A DNA stretch of 64,000 bases from an uncultured Paraprevotella sp. (GCA_900548345.1 URKA01000013.1:1-64000); one strand, 5' to 3'; shown: positions 33,382 through 43,642, counted from the first letter of the stretch. Translations and numbers: made by a program. Notes: generated by a model not told the origin, from the letters alone.

Positions 33382-36030
33382 ATGGAATTAGCAAGCAAAT
33401 ACAATCCGGCCGACGTAGAAGGCAAATGGTACCGGTATTGGCTCGACAACAAACTTTTCAGTTCTAAACCCGACGGACGCGAACCTTACACAGTGGTGAT
33501 TCCACCACCTAACGTGACCGGTGTGCTCCACATGGGACATGTGCTCAACGAAACCATCCAGGACATCCTGGTGCGCCGCGCACGCATGGACGGAAAGAAT
33601 GCTTGCTGGGTGCCCGGCACCGACCACGCCAGCATCGCCACCGAAGCCAAGGTGGTCAACCGTCTGGCGGAAAAAGGTATCAAGAAAACAGACCTTACCC
33701 GCGAAGAGTTCCTGAAACATGCCTGGGAATGGACCGACGAACACGGAGGCATCATCCTGAAACAGCTCCGCACATTGGGTTGCAGCTGCGACTGGGACCG
33801 CACCGCATTCACCATGGACGAAAAACGCAGCAGGAGCGTCATCAAGGTGTTCTGCGACTTGTACAACAAAGGACTAATCTACCGCGGCGTCCGTATGGTA
33901 AACTGGGACCCTAAAGCCCTGACTGCGCTGTCGGACGAAGAAGTGATTTACAAAGAGGAACACAGCAAGCTGTATTATCTGCGCTATAAAGTGGCCGATG
34001 AAAACGGACAGCCCGACGCAAGCGGAAAATATGCGATTGTGGCCACCACACGCCCCGAAACCATCATGGGCGACACGGCCATGTGCATCAATCCCAACGA
34101 CCCGAAAAACGCATGGCTGAAAGGCAAGAAAGTCATCGTGCCGCTGGTAAACCGTTGCATTCCGGTTATCGAAGACGATTATGTAGACGTTGAATTCGGT
34201 ACGGGATGTCTGAAGGTTACTCCGGCCCACGACGTCAACGACTATATGCTGGGCGAGAAATACGGCCTTCAGAGCATTGACATCTTCAACGACAACGGTA
34301 CCCTGAGCGAAGCCGCCAGCATGTATGTCGGCATGGACCGCTTCGACGTACGCAAGCAGATTACCATCGATCTGGAGAAAGCCGGATTGCTGGAGAAAGT
34401 CGAGGACTATAATAATAAGGTGGGATGCTCGGAACGTACCAACGTCCCCATCGAACCGAAACTTTCCATGCAATGGTTCCTGAAGATGGAACATCTGGCA
34501 CAGATAGCCCTGAAACCGGTGATGGACGATGAAATCAAATTCTATCCCGCCAAATACAAGAACACTTACCGGCACTGGATGGAGAACATCAAGGACTGGT
34601 GCATAAGCCGCCAGTTGTGGTGGGGACACCGCATCCCGGCATATTACCTTCCGGAAGGAGGCTACGTAGTGGCCGAAACTGCGGAAGAGGCTCTTGAACT
34701 GGCCCAAAAGAAGACAGGCAACAGCCATCTTACCCTTGCCGACCTGCGGCAGGACGAGGATGCGCTCGACACTTGGTTCTCCAGCTGGCTATGGCCCATC
34801 TCGCTGTTCGACGGCATCAACAACCCCGGCAACGAAGAACTCAACTATTATTACCCCACAGCCGACCTCGTGACCGGTCCGGACATCATCTTTTTCTGGG
34901 TGGCACGCATGATTATGGCCGGATACGAATACGAAGGGAAGATGCCGTTCAGAAACGTGTACTTCACCGGAATCGTACGCGACAAACTCGGCCGCAAGAT
35001 GAGCAAGTCGCTCGGCAACAGTCCCGACCCGCTGGACCTGATTGAACGCTACGGTGCCGACGGCGTGCGTATGGGCATGATGCTCTCCGCACCGGCCGGC
35101 AACGACATCCTGTTCGATGACGCGTTGTGCGAACAGGGACGCAACTTCAACAACAAGATATGGAATGCGTTCCGCCTCGTGAAAGGCTGGCAGACCGCCG
35201 ACATCGAACAGCCCGAAAGTGCCGCTATTGCCACCCGCTGGTTCGACGCCATGCTGAAAACCACTGCAGCGGAAGTGGCCGACCTCTTCGGCAAGTACCG
35301 CCTGAGCGAAGCCTTGATGGCCGTATACAAACTGTTCTGGGACGAGTTCTCAAGTTGGTATCTCGAAATGATTAAGCCGGCCTACGGACAACCCATCGAC
35401 CGGAAAACCTACGAACAGACCCTGGCATTCTTCGACACACTGCTGAAATTGCTGCATCCTTTCATGCCGTTCATTACCGAAGAGTTGTGGCAGCACATCT
35501 ACGACCGCCTGCCAGGCGAAAGCATCATGATTTCTCCCCTGCATACGGCCGCACCTACAGCCGGGGACGCCGAACTGATAGCCCATATCAACGATGTAAA
35601 AGACGTGGTGGCCGGCATCCGTACGGTGCGCAACCAAAAGAACATCGCTCCGAAAGAACCGCTCGGCCTTGAGGTTGTCGGCGCAAATCCCGTAGAGGCG
35701 TTCGACAGCGTCATCAAGAAGATGGCCAACCTGAATGCCATCAATACCGTAGCACAAAAGAGCGAGGGCACGGCTTCATTCTTAGTGGGGACGACCGAAT
35801 ACGCCGTTCCGTTGGGCAATCTGATAGACGTTGAGGCCGAGATTGCCAAGCAGGAGGCTGAGTTGAAACACTTGGAAGGTTTCCTTATCGGTGTACAGAA
35901 AAAACTGTCCAACGAACGTTTCGTTGCCAACGCACCTGCCGCCGTGGTAGAGATGGAACGCAAGAAACAGGCTGATGCCGAAAGCAAGATAGCCGCCTTG
36001 AAAAAAAGCCTGGCCAAGTTGAAGAAGTAA
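33382..36030 (+). CDS. valS: Valyl-tRNA synthetase
   Basis: This 882-residue class I synthetase charges tRNA-Val. The HIGH motif is in PPNVTGVLHMGHVLNE (42-57) and KMSKS in RDKLGRKMSKSLGN (about 532-545). The editing domain lies in between (TTRPETIMGDTA). The C-terminal coiled coil (AEIAKQEAELKHLEGFLIGV onward) binds tRNA. Monocistronic. Confidence 0.97.
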   Translation: MELASKYNPADVEGKWYRYWLDNKLFSSKPDGREPYTVVIPPPNVTGVLHMGHVLNETIQDILVRRARMDGKNACWVPGTDHASIATEAKVVNRLAEKGIKKTDLTREEFLKHAWEWTDEHGGIILKQLRTLGCSCDWDRTAFTMDEKRSRSVIKVFCDLYNKGLIYRGVRMVNWDPKALTALSDEEVIYKEEHSKLYYLRYKVADENGQPDASGKYAIVATTRPETIMGDTAMCINPNDPKNAWLKGKKVIVPLVNRCIPVIEDDYVDVEFGTGCLKVTPAHDVNDYMLGEKYGLQSIDIFNDNGTLSEAASMYVGMDRFDVRKQITIDLEKAGLLEKVEDYNNKVGCSERTNVPIEPKLSMQWFLKMEHLAQIALKPVMDDEIKFYPAKYKNTYRHWMENIKDWCISRQLWWGHRIPAYYLPEGGYVVAETAEEALELAQKKTGNSHLTLADLRQDEDALDTWFSSWLWPISLFDGINNPGNEELNYYYPTADLVTGPDIIFFWVARMIMAGYEYEGKMPFRNVYFTGIVRDKLGRKMSKSLGNSPDPLDLIERYGADGVRMGMMLSAPAGNDILFDDALCEQGRNFNNKIWNAFRLVKGWQTADIEQPESAAIATRWFDAMLKTTAAEVADLFGKYRLSEALMAVYKLFWDEFSSWYLEMIKPAYGQPIDRKTYEQTLAFFDTLLKLLHPFMPFITEELWQHIYDRLPGESIMISPLHTAAPTAGDAELIAHINDVKDVVAGIRTVRNQKNIAPKEPLGLEVVGANPVEAFDSVIKKMANLNAINTVAQKSEGTASFLVGTTEYAVPLGNLIDVEAEIAKQEAELKHLEGFLIGVQKKLSNERFVANAPAAVVEMERKKQADAESKIAALKKSLAKLKK

Positions 36031-36078
36031 CCCCGCACGTTGCAGGGCTTCCGCCCAAGCGGAAAATACACTTAAAGC

Positions 36079-36112
36079 AATCCGGTCTCCTCACCGCAGA
36101 AGAGACCGGATT
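36079..36112. terminator. Bidirectional terminator between valS and LRR gene 1
   Basis: AATCCGGTCTC (36079-36089) pairs with GAGACCGGATT (36102-36112), an 11-bp perfect stem between convergent genes, 48 nt after the valS stop and 11 nt from the LRR stop. Confidence 0.75.
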
Positions 36113-36123
36113 ACTTTATTCAA

Positions 36124-37932
36124 TTACTCGATGTCGTCCTTGATTTTACCATAGGAATCTTTTCCGAAATACTTTCCCCACACCGGATGATCGAGGTACT
36201 TTTGCTTGCATCCCTTCGGCACGTGAAGGCAAGTTCCTTTATCCATAACAATTTGTTTCTCTCCAATCTCCGGTACTTCTGTACAAGATACATAAATGTG
36301 TAGTATTCTTTTCTCAGAAAACATTATCGTCGGTAAAGACAATTCACCGAAACTCTTTACCGAAGCCGGAATATACACATGACTTGTCATCACATGAGCA
36401 AAGGCTGCATCTTCGATCTGTTCCACGCCTTCGGGAATTCTCACCTCATCTCTTGAACCACCGCAAAGAAGCAATGTTTTCTTGTCCTTATCAAAGAGCA
36501 TGCCGTCCGAAGAAGAGTAAACGTCGCTTCCCGCCTCCACTTCTATATTCCGTAACATGCAATCAAAATTATTATTCAGCATATAAGACTTTATATCATC
36601 AACTTGAGGGGTATTAGCACGTTTCGTCAAGACTCTGACCCATTCGCGATACTGTTCCTCTTTCGCTTTGTCTTCATCCAAATTCAACATAAAAAACTTA
36701 AATTCCCCAACCCCTGCAGGTATAAATAAACGATCAAGCTTGTTACAATCAAAAAAGCAATAGTCGCCGATGTGAGTTACACTACCAGGAAATTCCAAGT
36801 TCCGCAACTCCTTACAGTGATAGAAAGCAAAACTACCCACCGACGTCAGATTCTGAGGAAACTCCACAGCTTGCAAAAAAGTACAACTCTCAAAGGCATT
36901 GTTTCCGATGACCTTCAGAGATGAAGGCAACTTCAACTTCTTCATTGCCATACATCCTGCAAAAGTACAGTCTTCTATACGCTCCACACCTTCGGGAACA
37001 TTTACGGTCGTCAACATCTTACAGCAGTAGAACGCATTACGTCCGATTCTCCTTACGGAAAGAGGCAACTGAACCGTTACAAGATTTCTACAATCCGAGA
37101 ACGCGAAGTCGAAGACTTCCGTTACGGTTTCAGGTATGGTTACCGATTTCTTCGCAAGATTCGATGGACATACAACCAAGTGCGTCTTCTCCTTATTATA
37201 TATAATACCGTCTACACTCGTATAAGAAGAATTGTCAGAAGACAAGTCTATCTTGGACAAAGCAACGCAACCTGCAAAAGCGCGCTCGCCAATGCGCTTC
37301 ACATCCTTATGTATTTTAACGGATGACAACTTGTTACAACAGAAGAATGCAGCCTGTCCTATTTCAGCGACATCAGATGGCACTTCATAGTCTGTATGAA
37401 TAGCCGACAAAACTTTCGGAAGAGTTATCAGACAAGACCGCGACTTGTCTATCAGTTCACCACAACTTCCCACCGTAAAACACTCATTACTTTCGTCCAC
37501 CGTAAAAGCCTTTAAACCAGGACAGAAAACAAAGGCTGTCTCACTGATTTCCTTTACTCCGGCAGTTACCTTAAATTCTTTCAACTGTTCACAATTGCAA
37601 AATGCGCTGTCGCCAATGGCTTCCACACCGGCACCCATTATGACCTTACTCAATGAAGTACAACCGGAAAAAGCATTTTTGCCAACTGATTTCACAAACT
37701 TGCCGATGGCAACCACATAGACTCTATCTGAAAGCCCGTTCCACCGCTCATCATCGGGCGCGAAATCCTGCATCTCGCCTTCACTGCCAATCAGCAGCAA
37801 CCCTTTCGACTGGTCCAGCTCCCACTTCACTGTGGAACCGTTCTTACCACATGTTCCACTCACTGTCTGTGCATTCAACGCAAGTTGGCATCCACACAAA
37901 AACATTACACACCATGCTAAAAATCTACTCAT
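36124..37932 (-). CDS. BspA-type leucine-rich-repeat secreted protein, copy 1
   Basis: This 602-residue protein has a signal peptide (MSRFLAWCVMFLCGCQLALNA). About 15 LRR_5 repeats of ~23 residues follow (pattern IGdsAFxxCxxLxxVxxPxxVxxI), for instance VGKNAFSGCTSLSKVIMG and IGRNAFYCCKMLTTVNVPEG. A non-LRR insert lies around 420-470, and the C-terminus reads HVPKGCKQKYLDHPVWGKYFG. BspA-like repeats mediate adhesion to host or bacterial surfaces; the ligand here is unknown. It is a tandem duplicate of the gene upstream. Its promoter keeps -33 TTTG (plus 38053-38056), but the -7 has weakened to TACATTTT (plus 38026-38033). Confidence 0.88.
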   Translation of the reverse strand: MSRFLAWCVMFLCGCQLALNAQTVSGTCGKNGSTVKWELDQSKGLLLIGSEGEMQDFAPDDERWNGLSDRVYVVAIGKFVKSVGKNAFSGCTSLSKVIMGAGVEAIGDSAFCNCEQLKEFKVTAGVKEISETAFVFCPGLKAFTVDESNECFTVGSCGELIDKSRSCLITLPKVLSAIHTDYEVPSDVAEIGQAAFFCCNKLSSVKIHKDVKRIGERAFAGCVALSKIDLSSDNSSYTSVDGIIYNKEKTHLVVCPSNLAKKSVTIPETVTEVFDFAFSDCRNLVTVQLPLSVRRIGRNAFYCCKMLTTVNVPEGVERIEDCTFAGCMAMKKLKLPSSLKVIGNNAFESCTFLQAVEFPQNLTSVGSFAFYHCKELRNLEFPGSVTHIGDYCFFDCNKLDRLFIPAGVGEFKFFMLNLDEDKAKEEQYREWVRVLTKRANTPQVDDIKSYMLNNNFDCMLRNIEVEAGSDVYSSSDGMLFDKDKKTLLLCGGSRDEVRIPEGVEQIEDAAFAHVMTSHVYIPASVKSFGELSLPTIMFSEKRILHIYVSCTEVPEIGEKQIVMDKGTCLHVPKGCKQKYLDHPVWGKYFGKDSYGKIKDDIE

Positions 37933-38096
37933 TTTTTTCTTCTTTTTTATCCCCTTAAATTAAACAAAAGGTTGATTATCTCAGCCTGACCTGTCCTATT
38001 TCGCACGGAACAGGTTTTAGATTAAAAAATGTACGGCTTTTTTCAAATACAACAAACATTTTATCCCTCAAAAAAAGCTGGAAGGCAATCCCCCAA

Positions 38097-39914
38097 TCAC
38101 CTGATGTCGTCCTTGATTTCACCGTTATCGCCTCCGAAAAGTTTTCCCCACACCGGATGGTCAAGATACTTCTGCTTGCAACCTTTCGGCACATGAAGCA
38201 CAGGACCAATGCTTTTCTCAGCTGTCGCACCATATCCCTTATAAATCCTGGTTTCGGCAACCGTTAATTTAGCATAAGTCTGACATCCATCCAATTCTGG
38301 CACCTCAGGGCAAGGCAAATAAAGATGTAACCGTTCTTTCGCCATCGAAATCGTCGGAAGAGAATTCATATCGAATTTCTTGACCGTAGCCGGAAAATAT
38401 ATCTTAGAGGCTGCCAACGACATGAAAGCCGACCCGGCTATCGTTTCGACAGTTTCAGGAATCCTCACCTGCCCCCTTGTTCCGCCACAAAACAAAAGTT
38501 TTGTTTTCTTTTTGTCAAAAAGCATACCGTCCGAAACAGAAAACATCGGATTTTCTTCATCTACTTCTATTCTTCTCAAATCCAGGCTTTGGTCAAACCA
38601 GGATATGTTATAACGCGTAAGACCTCCCGGCAGTTTCACACGATTCAAATCCCTGCAATAAGCAAAGGCCATGCCGCCCATTGAGGTCAGTTGCCGTGGC
38701 AAATCCACTTCCCTCAAAGCCTGGCAATCCAGAAAAGCACGGTCACCGATAGACCTCACCGAAGGCGCAAACGTCAGATTCTTCAATGCACGGCAACGGA
38801 CAAAAGCATACTTGCCAATCTGTTCAAGTTTCTCTCCGGACATACAGACGGATTTTAGCGAAATACAATCCATGAAAGCGCTCTCTCCTATAGATTCCAG
38901 CGATGCCGGCAAAGTCTGGCTCGACAATTCCTTACAGGCCGTGAACGCAAATCCTTCTATACATTCCAATCCTTCAGACAAACTTACCGTTTTGAGTTTT
39001 CCACAACCATAGAAAGCACCGTAACCGATTTTCTTTACCGAAGACGGCAAATTCACCGCCGTAAGATTCCGACATTTAACAAATGCGTAATCACCTATTT
39101 CCGTCACCGTGGGCGGAACTGCGACCGTCTTTCCAATAAAAGCGGACGGACAGGAAATCAGACGTGTTTTTTCTTTATCATACAGTATGCCATCTTCCTC
39201 CGAATAGTAAGGATTGGACACAGACACAGCAATGTCTGTCAAGGCATTGCATTGAATGAACGCACCTGCGCCAATATGTTTCACGTTCTTGTGTATCCCA
39301 ACAATTCTCATCTTGTAGCAGCAATAGAAAGCCGCACGTCCAATTTCCGTCACATCGGCCGGGACATCATATACGGGATGAGCAAACGAAGCCACAACCG
39401 GAAAAGTTATCAGGCGGGCACACGACTTGTCAATCAGTTCGCCGCAGGCACCCACCTTAAAATGCTCATTTGCACTGTCCACCGTGATGTCTTTCAACTT
39501 GAGACAACGCATGAAGGCCGTCTCACCGATTTCCCGGACTCCGGCGGCGACTTTAAAATCCTCCAGTTTGCCACAGTTACAGAACGCGCTGTCACCGATA
39601 GTTTCCACGCTACTGCCCATCTGCACATTAGTCAAAGATTGGCATTCCGCAAAGGCATTATCCCCAATCGAAGTTATCCCCTCCCCGACAGCCACCGTAG
39701 AGATTCTATCCTTCATTCCCTTCCACCGCTCATCATCGGGAGCGAAATCCTGCATCTCGCCTTTGCCTTCCAGCAGCAGCAATCCTTTCGACTGGTCCAG
39801 CTCCCATCTCACCGTAGAACCGTTCTTTCCGCATTTTCCACTTATCGTCTGGGCATACAGCGCAAATTGGCAACTTCCCAAAAACATCACACACCATGCT
39901 AAAAATCTACTCAT
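38097..39914 (-). CDS. BspA-type leucine-rich-repeat secreted protein, copy 2
   Basis: This 605-residue paralogue of the 36124-37932 gene has a nearly identical signal peptide and first ~60 residues (DQSKGLLLLEGKGEMQDFAP) and the same C-terminal phrase (HVPKGCKQKYLDHPVWGK). The LRR_5 repeats between have diverged (IGDNAFAECQSLTNVQMGSS, IGYGAFYGCGKLKTVSLSEG). Start-to-start distance is 1982 bp, and upstream sequences are also shared, so promoter and gene were duplicated together. This copy retains an intact promoter. Confidence 0.88.
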   Translation of the reverse strand: MSRFLAWCVMFLGSCQFALYAQTISGKCGKNGSTVRWELDQSKGLLLLEGKGEMQDFAPDDERWKGMKDRISTVAVGEGITSIGDNAFAECQSLTNVQMGSSVETIGDSAFCNCGKLEDFKVAAGVREIGETAFMRCLKLKDITVDSANEHFKVGACGELIDKSCARLITFPVVASFAHPVYDVPADVTEIGRAAFYCCYKMRIVGIHKNVKHIGAGAFIQCNALTDIAVSVSNPYYSEEDGILYDKEKTRLISCPSAFIGKTVAVPPTVTEIGDYAFVKCRNLTAVNLPSSVKKIGYGAFYGCGKLKTVSLSEGLECIEGFAFTACKELSSQTLPASLESIGESAFMDCISLKSVCMSGEKLEQIGKYAFVRCRALKNLTFAPSVRSIGDRAFLDCQALREVDLPRQLTSMGGMAFAYCRDLNRVKLPGGLTRYNISWFDQSLDLRRIEVDEENPMFSVSDGMLFDKKKTKLLFCGGTRGQVRIPETVETIAGSAFMSLAASKIYFPATVKKFDMNSLPTISMAKERLHLYLPCPEVPELDGCQTYAKLTVAETRIYKGYGATAEKSIGPVLHVPKGCKQKYLDHPVWGKLFGGDNGEIKDDIR

Positions 39915-40005
39915 TCCTCTTCATTTGATTTGTCCCCTTAAATTAAACAAAAGTCGATTCATCCCGTATTTCACATCCGAACCAGATGGAGTCAGTTTTA
40001 CAGGA

Positions 40006-40037
40006 CAAATATACTAAATTCTTAAAAACAAAACAAA
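40006..40037 (-). promoter_or_regulatory. Promoter of LRR gene copy 2
   Basis: On the minus strand TTTG (plus 40034-40037) and TATATTTG (plus 40006-40013) are separated by 20 bp. The 17-mer CAAACATTTTATCCCTC at the -33 side (40034-40050) is repeated 1981 bp away upstream of copy 1 (38053-38069). Confidence 0.7.
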
Positions 40038-40128
40038 CATTTTATCCCTCAAAAAGTTGGAAGACAATTTTCTTTTCATTACCTTTCACGCAACTAAAAA
40101 ACACTTGTTAACAAAAAACATCATTACT

Positions 40129-42333
40129 ATGGAACGTCTGTTATTCTGGATGGTACCCGTATCATCCCTGCTGGCGCTTCTGCTGGCGTGGTATTTCTAC
40201 CGACAGATGATGAGAGAAAGCGAAGGCACTCCCGTCATGCAAAAAATCGCTTCACATGTACGCCAAGGCGCCATGTCGTACCTGAAACAACAGTATAAGG
40301 TGGTGGGCATCGTATTCCTGACACTGGTCGTGCTGTTCTCCGTCATGGCATACGGGTTCAACCTACAAAACTCGTGGGTGCCCGTGGCATTCCTCACCGG
40401 AGGATTCTTCTCCGGACTATCGGGATTCTTAGGCATGAAAACTGCCACTTACGCCTCGGCACGCACCGCCAACGCTGCACGCGACTCGCTGAACAAGGGA
40501 CTGCGTGTGGCCTTCCGCAGCGGTGCCGTCATGGGACTGGTGGTTGTAGGCCTCGGCCTGCTCGACATCTCTTTCTGGTACATCCTGCTCGACCACTTCG
40601 TGCCGACAGACATTGCATCGCCCACAGCCAAGCTGTGCATGATTACCACCACCATGCTCACATTCGGCATGGGCGCCAGCACACAGGCGCTGTTCGCCCG
40701 CGTAGGCGGCGGAATCTATACCAAAGCTGCCGATGTGGGCGCAGACCTTGTAGGCAAGGTTGAAGCCGGAATCCCGGAAGACGACCCGCGCAACCCTGCC
40801 ACCATCGCCGACAACGTGGGCGACAACGTTGGCGACGTAGCCGGCATGGGTGCCGACCTGTATGAATCCTACTGCGGCTCCATCCTCGCCACTTCGGCAC
40901 TCGGTGCTGCCGCATTCATCGGTAGCGGCGACGTGGACATGCAGTTCAAGGCCGTCATAGCTCCCATGCTGATTGCCGCCGTGGGCATCGTGCTTTCCAT
41001 CATCGGCATCTTCTCCGTACGCACAAAAGAGGATGCCACCATGAAAGACCTTTTGGGGTCGCTTTCCGTAGGCACGAACCTCAGTTCCGCACTCATCGTC
41101 ATAGCCACCTTCCTTATCCTGTGGACCTTGCAACTGGAAAACGGGCTGAACATCTCGTTCGCCGTAGTCACCGGCCTGGTGGTGGGCATCGTCATCGGCC
41201 GCTCTACGGAATACTACACCTCGCAGTCCTACCGCCCGACACAGAGACTGGCCGAAAGCGGTAAGACCGGCCCTGCCACGGTCATCATCTCCGGCGTCGG
41301 ACTGGGCATGGTGTCCACCACCGTTCCTGTGCTCGCCGTAGTGGCCGGCATCATCCTTTCCTATTGGCTGGCCGCAGGTTTCGACTTCGCCAACGTGGGC
41401 ATGGGACTGTACGGTATCGGCATTGCAGCCGTAGGCATGCTGTCTACCTTAGGCATCACATTAGCTACCGATGCTTACGGACCGATAGCCGACAATGCCG
41501 GCGGAAACGCTGAAATGAGCGGACTGGGCAAGGAAGTGCGCAGGCGTACGGATGCGCTGGATTCTCTCGGCAACACCACGGCGGCCACCGGCAAAGGCTT
41601 TGCCATAGGGTCGGCCGCACTGACGGGACTGGCATTGCTGGCTTCCTACATCGAGGAAATACGCATCGGCCTGACCCGCCTCGGCGAAACGGTGCTGCAC
41701 ATGCCGGGCGGCGACGAAGTGACCCTGCACGACGCTTCGTTCACCGACTTCATGACTTATTACGATGTGACGCTGATGAACCCCAAAGTGCTCTCCGGCA
41801 TGTTCATCGGCAGCATGATGGCCTTCCTGTTCTGCGGTCTGACCATGAACGCCGTGGGACGCGCAGCCGCACACATGGTAGAGGAAGTGCGCCGTCAGTT
41901 CCGCGAAATCAAGGGCATCCTCACCGGTGAGGCCGAACCCGACTACGCACGTTGCGTGCAGATTTCCACGAAAGGCGCACAGCGCGAAATGATATTCCCG
42001 TCGCTGTTAGCCATCGTCGCACCGGTTCTCACGGGTCTGGTGTTCGGCGTATCGGGCGTCATCGGCCTGCTTGTGGGCGGCTTGTCGGCCGGTTTCGTAC
42101 TGGCCATCTTCATGGCCAACTCCGGCGGAGCGTGGGACAACGCCAAGAAATACATTGAGGAGGACCACTTCGGCGGCAAAGGCAGCGAAGTGCACCGGGC
42201 CACAGTCGTGGGCGACACCGTGGGCGACCCGTTCAAGGACACGTCCGGTCCGAGCCTGAACATCCTCATCAAACTCATGTCCATGGTGGCCATCGTCATG
42301 GCCGGCCTTACGGTTTCCTGGAGTCTCTTCTGA
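40129..42333 (+). CDS. hppA: Membrane-bound pyrophosphatase, K+-dependent type
   Basis: This 734-residue protein with about 16 membrane helices hydrolyses cytoplasmic pyrophosphate to pump Na+ and/or H+. The substrate-site loops are visible: DVGADLVGKVEAGIPEDDPR, NVGDNVGDVAGMGADLYES and, near the end, DTVGDPFKDTSGPS. GNTTAATGKG has Ala where K+-independent enzymes have Lys, so K+-dependence is expected. Bacteroides-type relatives are Na+ or Na+/H+ pumps. I chose the ATG at 40129 (MERLLFWMVP), where the first helix begins. A long hairpin follows the stop. Confidence 0.95.
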   Translation: MERLLFWMVPVSSLLALLLAWYFYRQMMRESEGTPVMQKIASHVRQGAMSYLKQQYKVVGIVFLTLVVLFSVMAYGFNLQNSWVPVAFLTGGFFSGLSGFLGMKTATYASARTANAARDSLNKGLRVAFRSGAVMGLVVVGLGLLDISFWYILLDHFVPTDIASPTAKLCMITTTMLTFGMGASTQALFARVGGGIYTKAADVGADLVGKVEAGIPEDDPRNPATIADNVGDNVGDVAGMGADLYESYCGSILATSALGAAAFIGSGDVDMQFKAVIAPMLIAAVGIVLSIIGIFSVRTKEDATMKDLLGSLSVGTNLSSALIVIATFLILWTLQLENGLNISFAVVTGLVVGIVIGRSTEYYTSQSYRPTQRLAESGKTGPATVIISGVGLGMVSTTVPVLAVVAGIILSYWLAAGFDFANVGMGLYGIGIAAVGMLSTLGITLATDAYGPIADNAGGNAEMSGLGKEVRRRTDALDSLGNTTAATGKGFAIGSAALTGLALLASYIEEIRIGLTRLGETVLHMPGGDEVTLHDASFTDFMTYYDVTLMNPKVLSGMFIGSMMAFLFCGLTMNAVGRAAAHMVEEVRRQFREIKGILTGEAEPDYARCVQISTKGAQREMIFPSLLAIVAPVLTGLVFGVSGVIGLLVGGLSAGFVLAIFMANSGGAWDNAKKYIEEDHFGGKGSEVHRATVVGDTVGDPFKDTSGPSLNILIKLMSMVAIVMAGLTVSWSLF

Positions 42334-42340
42334 TAAGAGA

Positions 42341-42559
42341 ATGGCACACAGAGGACACGAGATGCGACAGATGACCACAGATTTTTTCTTTTTTCTATGC
42401 AGATGACTGCATAGAACGCTGACACAAATTGTTCTTTTCATCATTATGAAAATAAACTTATTTGAGTAAATCTGCTCAATCCTGCATGCCAAGTCCAACA
42501 CCGTATGGTAAAGAAAAATCTGTGGTCATCTGTCGCATCTCGTGTCCTCTGTGTGCCAT
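42341..42559. repeat. 46-bp perfect inverted repeat 3' of hppA
   Basis: 42341-42386 (ATGGCACACAGAGGACACGA...) and 42514-42559 are perfect reverse complements over 46 bp, separated by 127 bp. The interval carries a small hairpin, CTATGCAG-ATGA-CTGCATAG (42395-42414). It could terminate hppA, but its length is far beyond a terminator. It has the same layout and the same ATGGC ... GCCAT ends as the hairpin on the other side of the PD-(D/E)XK gene. Confidence 0.85.
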
Positions 42560-42586
42560 GTCCAACTCATCGGTTGCGGAAACACT
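42555..42586. repeat. Left 32-bp direct repeat flanking the PD-(D/E)XK gene
   Basis: GCCATGTCCAACTCATCGG followed by TTGCGGAAACACT matches 43793-43824 at 30 of 32 positions in the same orientation. The right copy contains the last codons and stop of the EamA gene, so this left copy is a detached duplicate of that gene end. Confidence 0.8.
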
Positions 42587-42662
42587 TAATCATTGCGAAC
42601 TCTCCGCTTAAATGTTTCTGAAGAAAAGCCGAAGCGTTGACGCTCCCAACAAGGCAAAATAA

Positions 42663-42694
42663 TTTGGCTTTTCCAAGAAATAATGGTAGATTTG
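42663..42694 (+). promoter_or_regulatory. Promoter of the PD-(D/E)XK gene
   Basis: TTTG (42663-42666), a 20-bp spacer and TAGATTTG (42687-42694) match the Bacteroidetes consensus exactly, 20 nt before the ATG at 42715. Confidence 0.75.
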
Positions 42695-42714
42695 CAGAAA
42701 CAAGAAAGGTCACC

Positions 42715-43611
42715 ATGGAAGAAAGGTATATCAACCCGCATACGGACTTCGGTTTCAAACGCCTGTTCGGCTCCGAGTTCAACAAGGAACTGCTCGTCAG
42801 TTTCCTCAACGCGCTGTTTGCAGGAAAGAAGGAAATCAGGGACGTGACCTACATGAACTCCGAACAGCTTGGGGAACGCATAGAATCGCGCCGCGCCATA
42901 TTCGACGTGTATTGCGAGACCACTGACGGGGAAAAGTTCATCGTGGAAATGCAGAACGTCTACCAGGAGTTCTTCAAAGACCGGACGATATACTATTCCA
43001 CTTTCCCCATCCGTGAGCAGGCGAAGAAGGGGGAATGGGACTTCCACCTGAACGGTGTCTATACCGTGGGACTTTTGAACTTCATCTTTGAGGACAAGGG
43101 CGAGAGCGCAAGCCGTATGCAGCACGAAGTCAAACTCATGAATGTGGACACAAAGGAAGTATTCTACGACAAGCTCACCTACATTTATGTGGAAATCCCC
43201 AAGTTCGACAAGACCGAGGAGGAACTGGTGACGATGTACGACAAGTGGATGTATGTGCTGAAGAACCTGTCGCGTTTGATGGAACGTCCTGCGGCTTTGC
43301 AGGAGCGCGTCTTCACCCGGTTGTTCGAGCAGGCGGAGATAGCCAAGTTCAATGCCATCGACCTGAAAGCATACGAGAACAGCATGAACGCCTATCGCGA
43401 CATCGTGAATGCCATCAATACGGCAAGGAAAGACAGTTTTTCGGAAGGCAAAGCGGAAGGCCGAGAAGAAGGCAGAGCGGAAGGCCGAGAAGAAGGAATG
43501 GCGAAACGGAATATCGAGATAGCCAAAACTATGCTGGACAACGGCGAGGCCATAGACAAGATAATCCTTTATACAGGTCTGTCGGAAGAGGATATAAAAC
43601 AACTGAGATAG
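42715..43611 (+). CDS. PD-(D/E)XK nuclease family (Rpn-type) transposase-like protein
   Basis: This 298-residue protein belongs to the PDDEXK_2/Rpn family, recombination-promoting nucleases once annotated as transposases. Signatures are INPHTDFGFKRLFGSE at the start and the catalytic series in RRAIFDVYC ... KFIVEMQ (Asp, then Glu-x-Gln). The C-terminal tail is GKAEGREEGRAEGREEGMAK followed by a short helical module (IDKIILYTGLSEEDIKQL). The start at 42715 follows a consensus promoter; the frame upstream to 42637 precedes it. The gene is flanked by long inverted repeats on both sides and by 32-bp direct repeats, which suggests it moved here as a unit. Confidence 0.88.
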   Translation: MEERYINPHTDFGFKRLFGSEFNKELLVSFLNALFAGKKEIRDVTYMNSEQLGERIESRRAIFDVYCETTDGEKFIVEMQNVYQEFFKDRTIYYSTFPIREQAKKGEWDFHLNGVYTVGLLNFIFEDKGESASRMQHEVKLMNVDTKEVFYDKLTYIYVEIPKFDKTEEELVTMYDKWMYVLKNLSRLMERPAALQERVFTRLFEQAEIAKFNAIDLKAYENSMNAYRDIVNAINTARKDSFSEGKAEGREEGRAEGREEGMAKRNIEIAKTMLDNGEAIDKIILYTGLSEEDIKQLR

Positions 43612-43642
43612 GTTTACAGTCTACCGAAGCCAAATGTCCCCG

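Noticed and set aside
42586..43602. Minus-strand frame opposite the PD-(D/E)XK gene
   Set aside because: The plus strand has the family motifs and a consensus promoter; the antisense frame has none.
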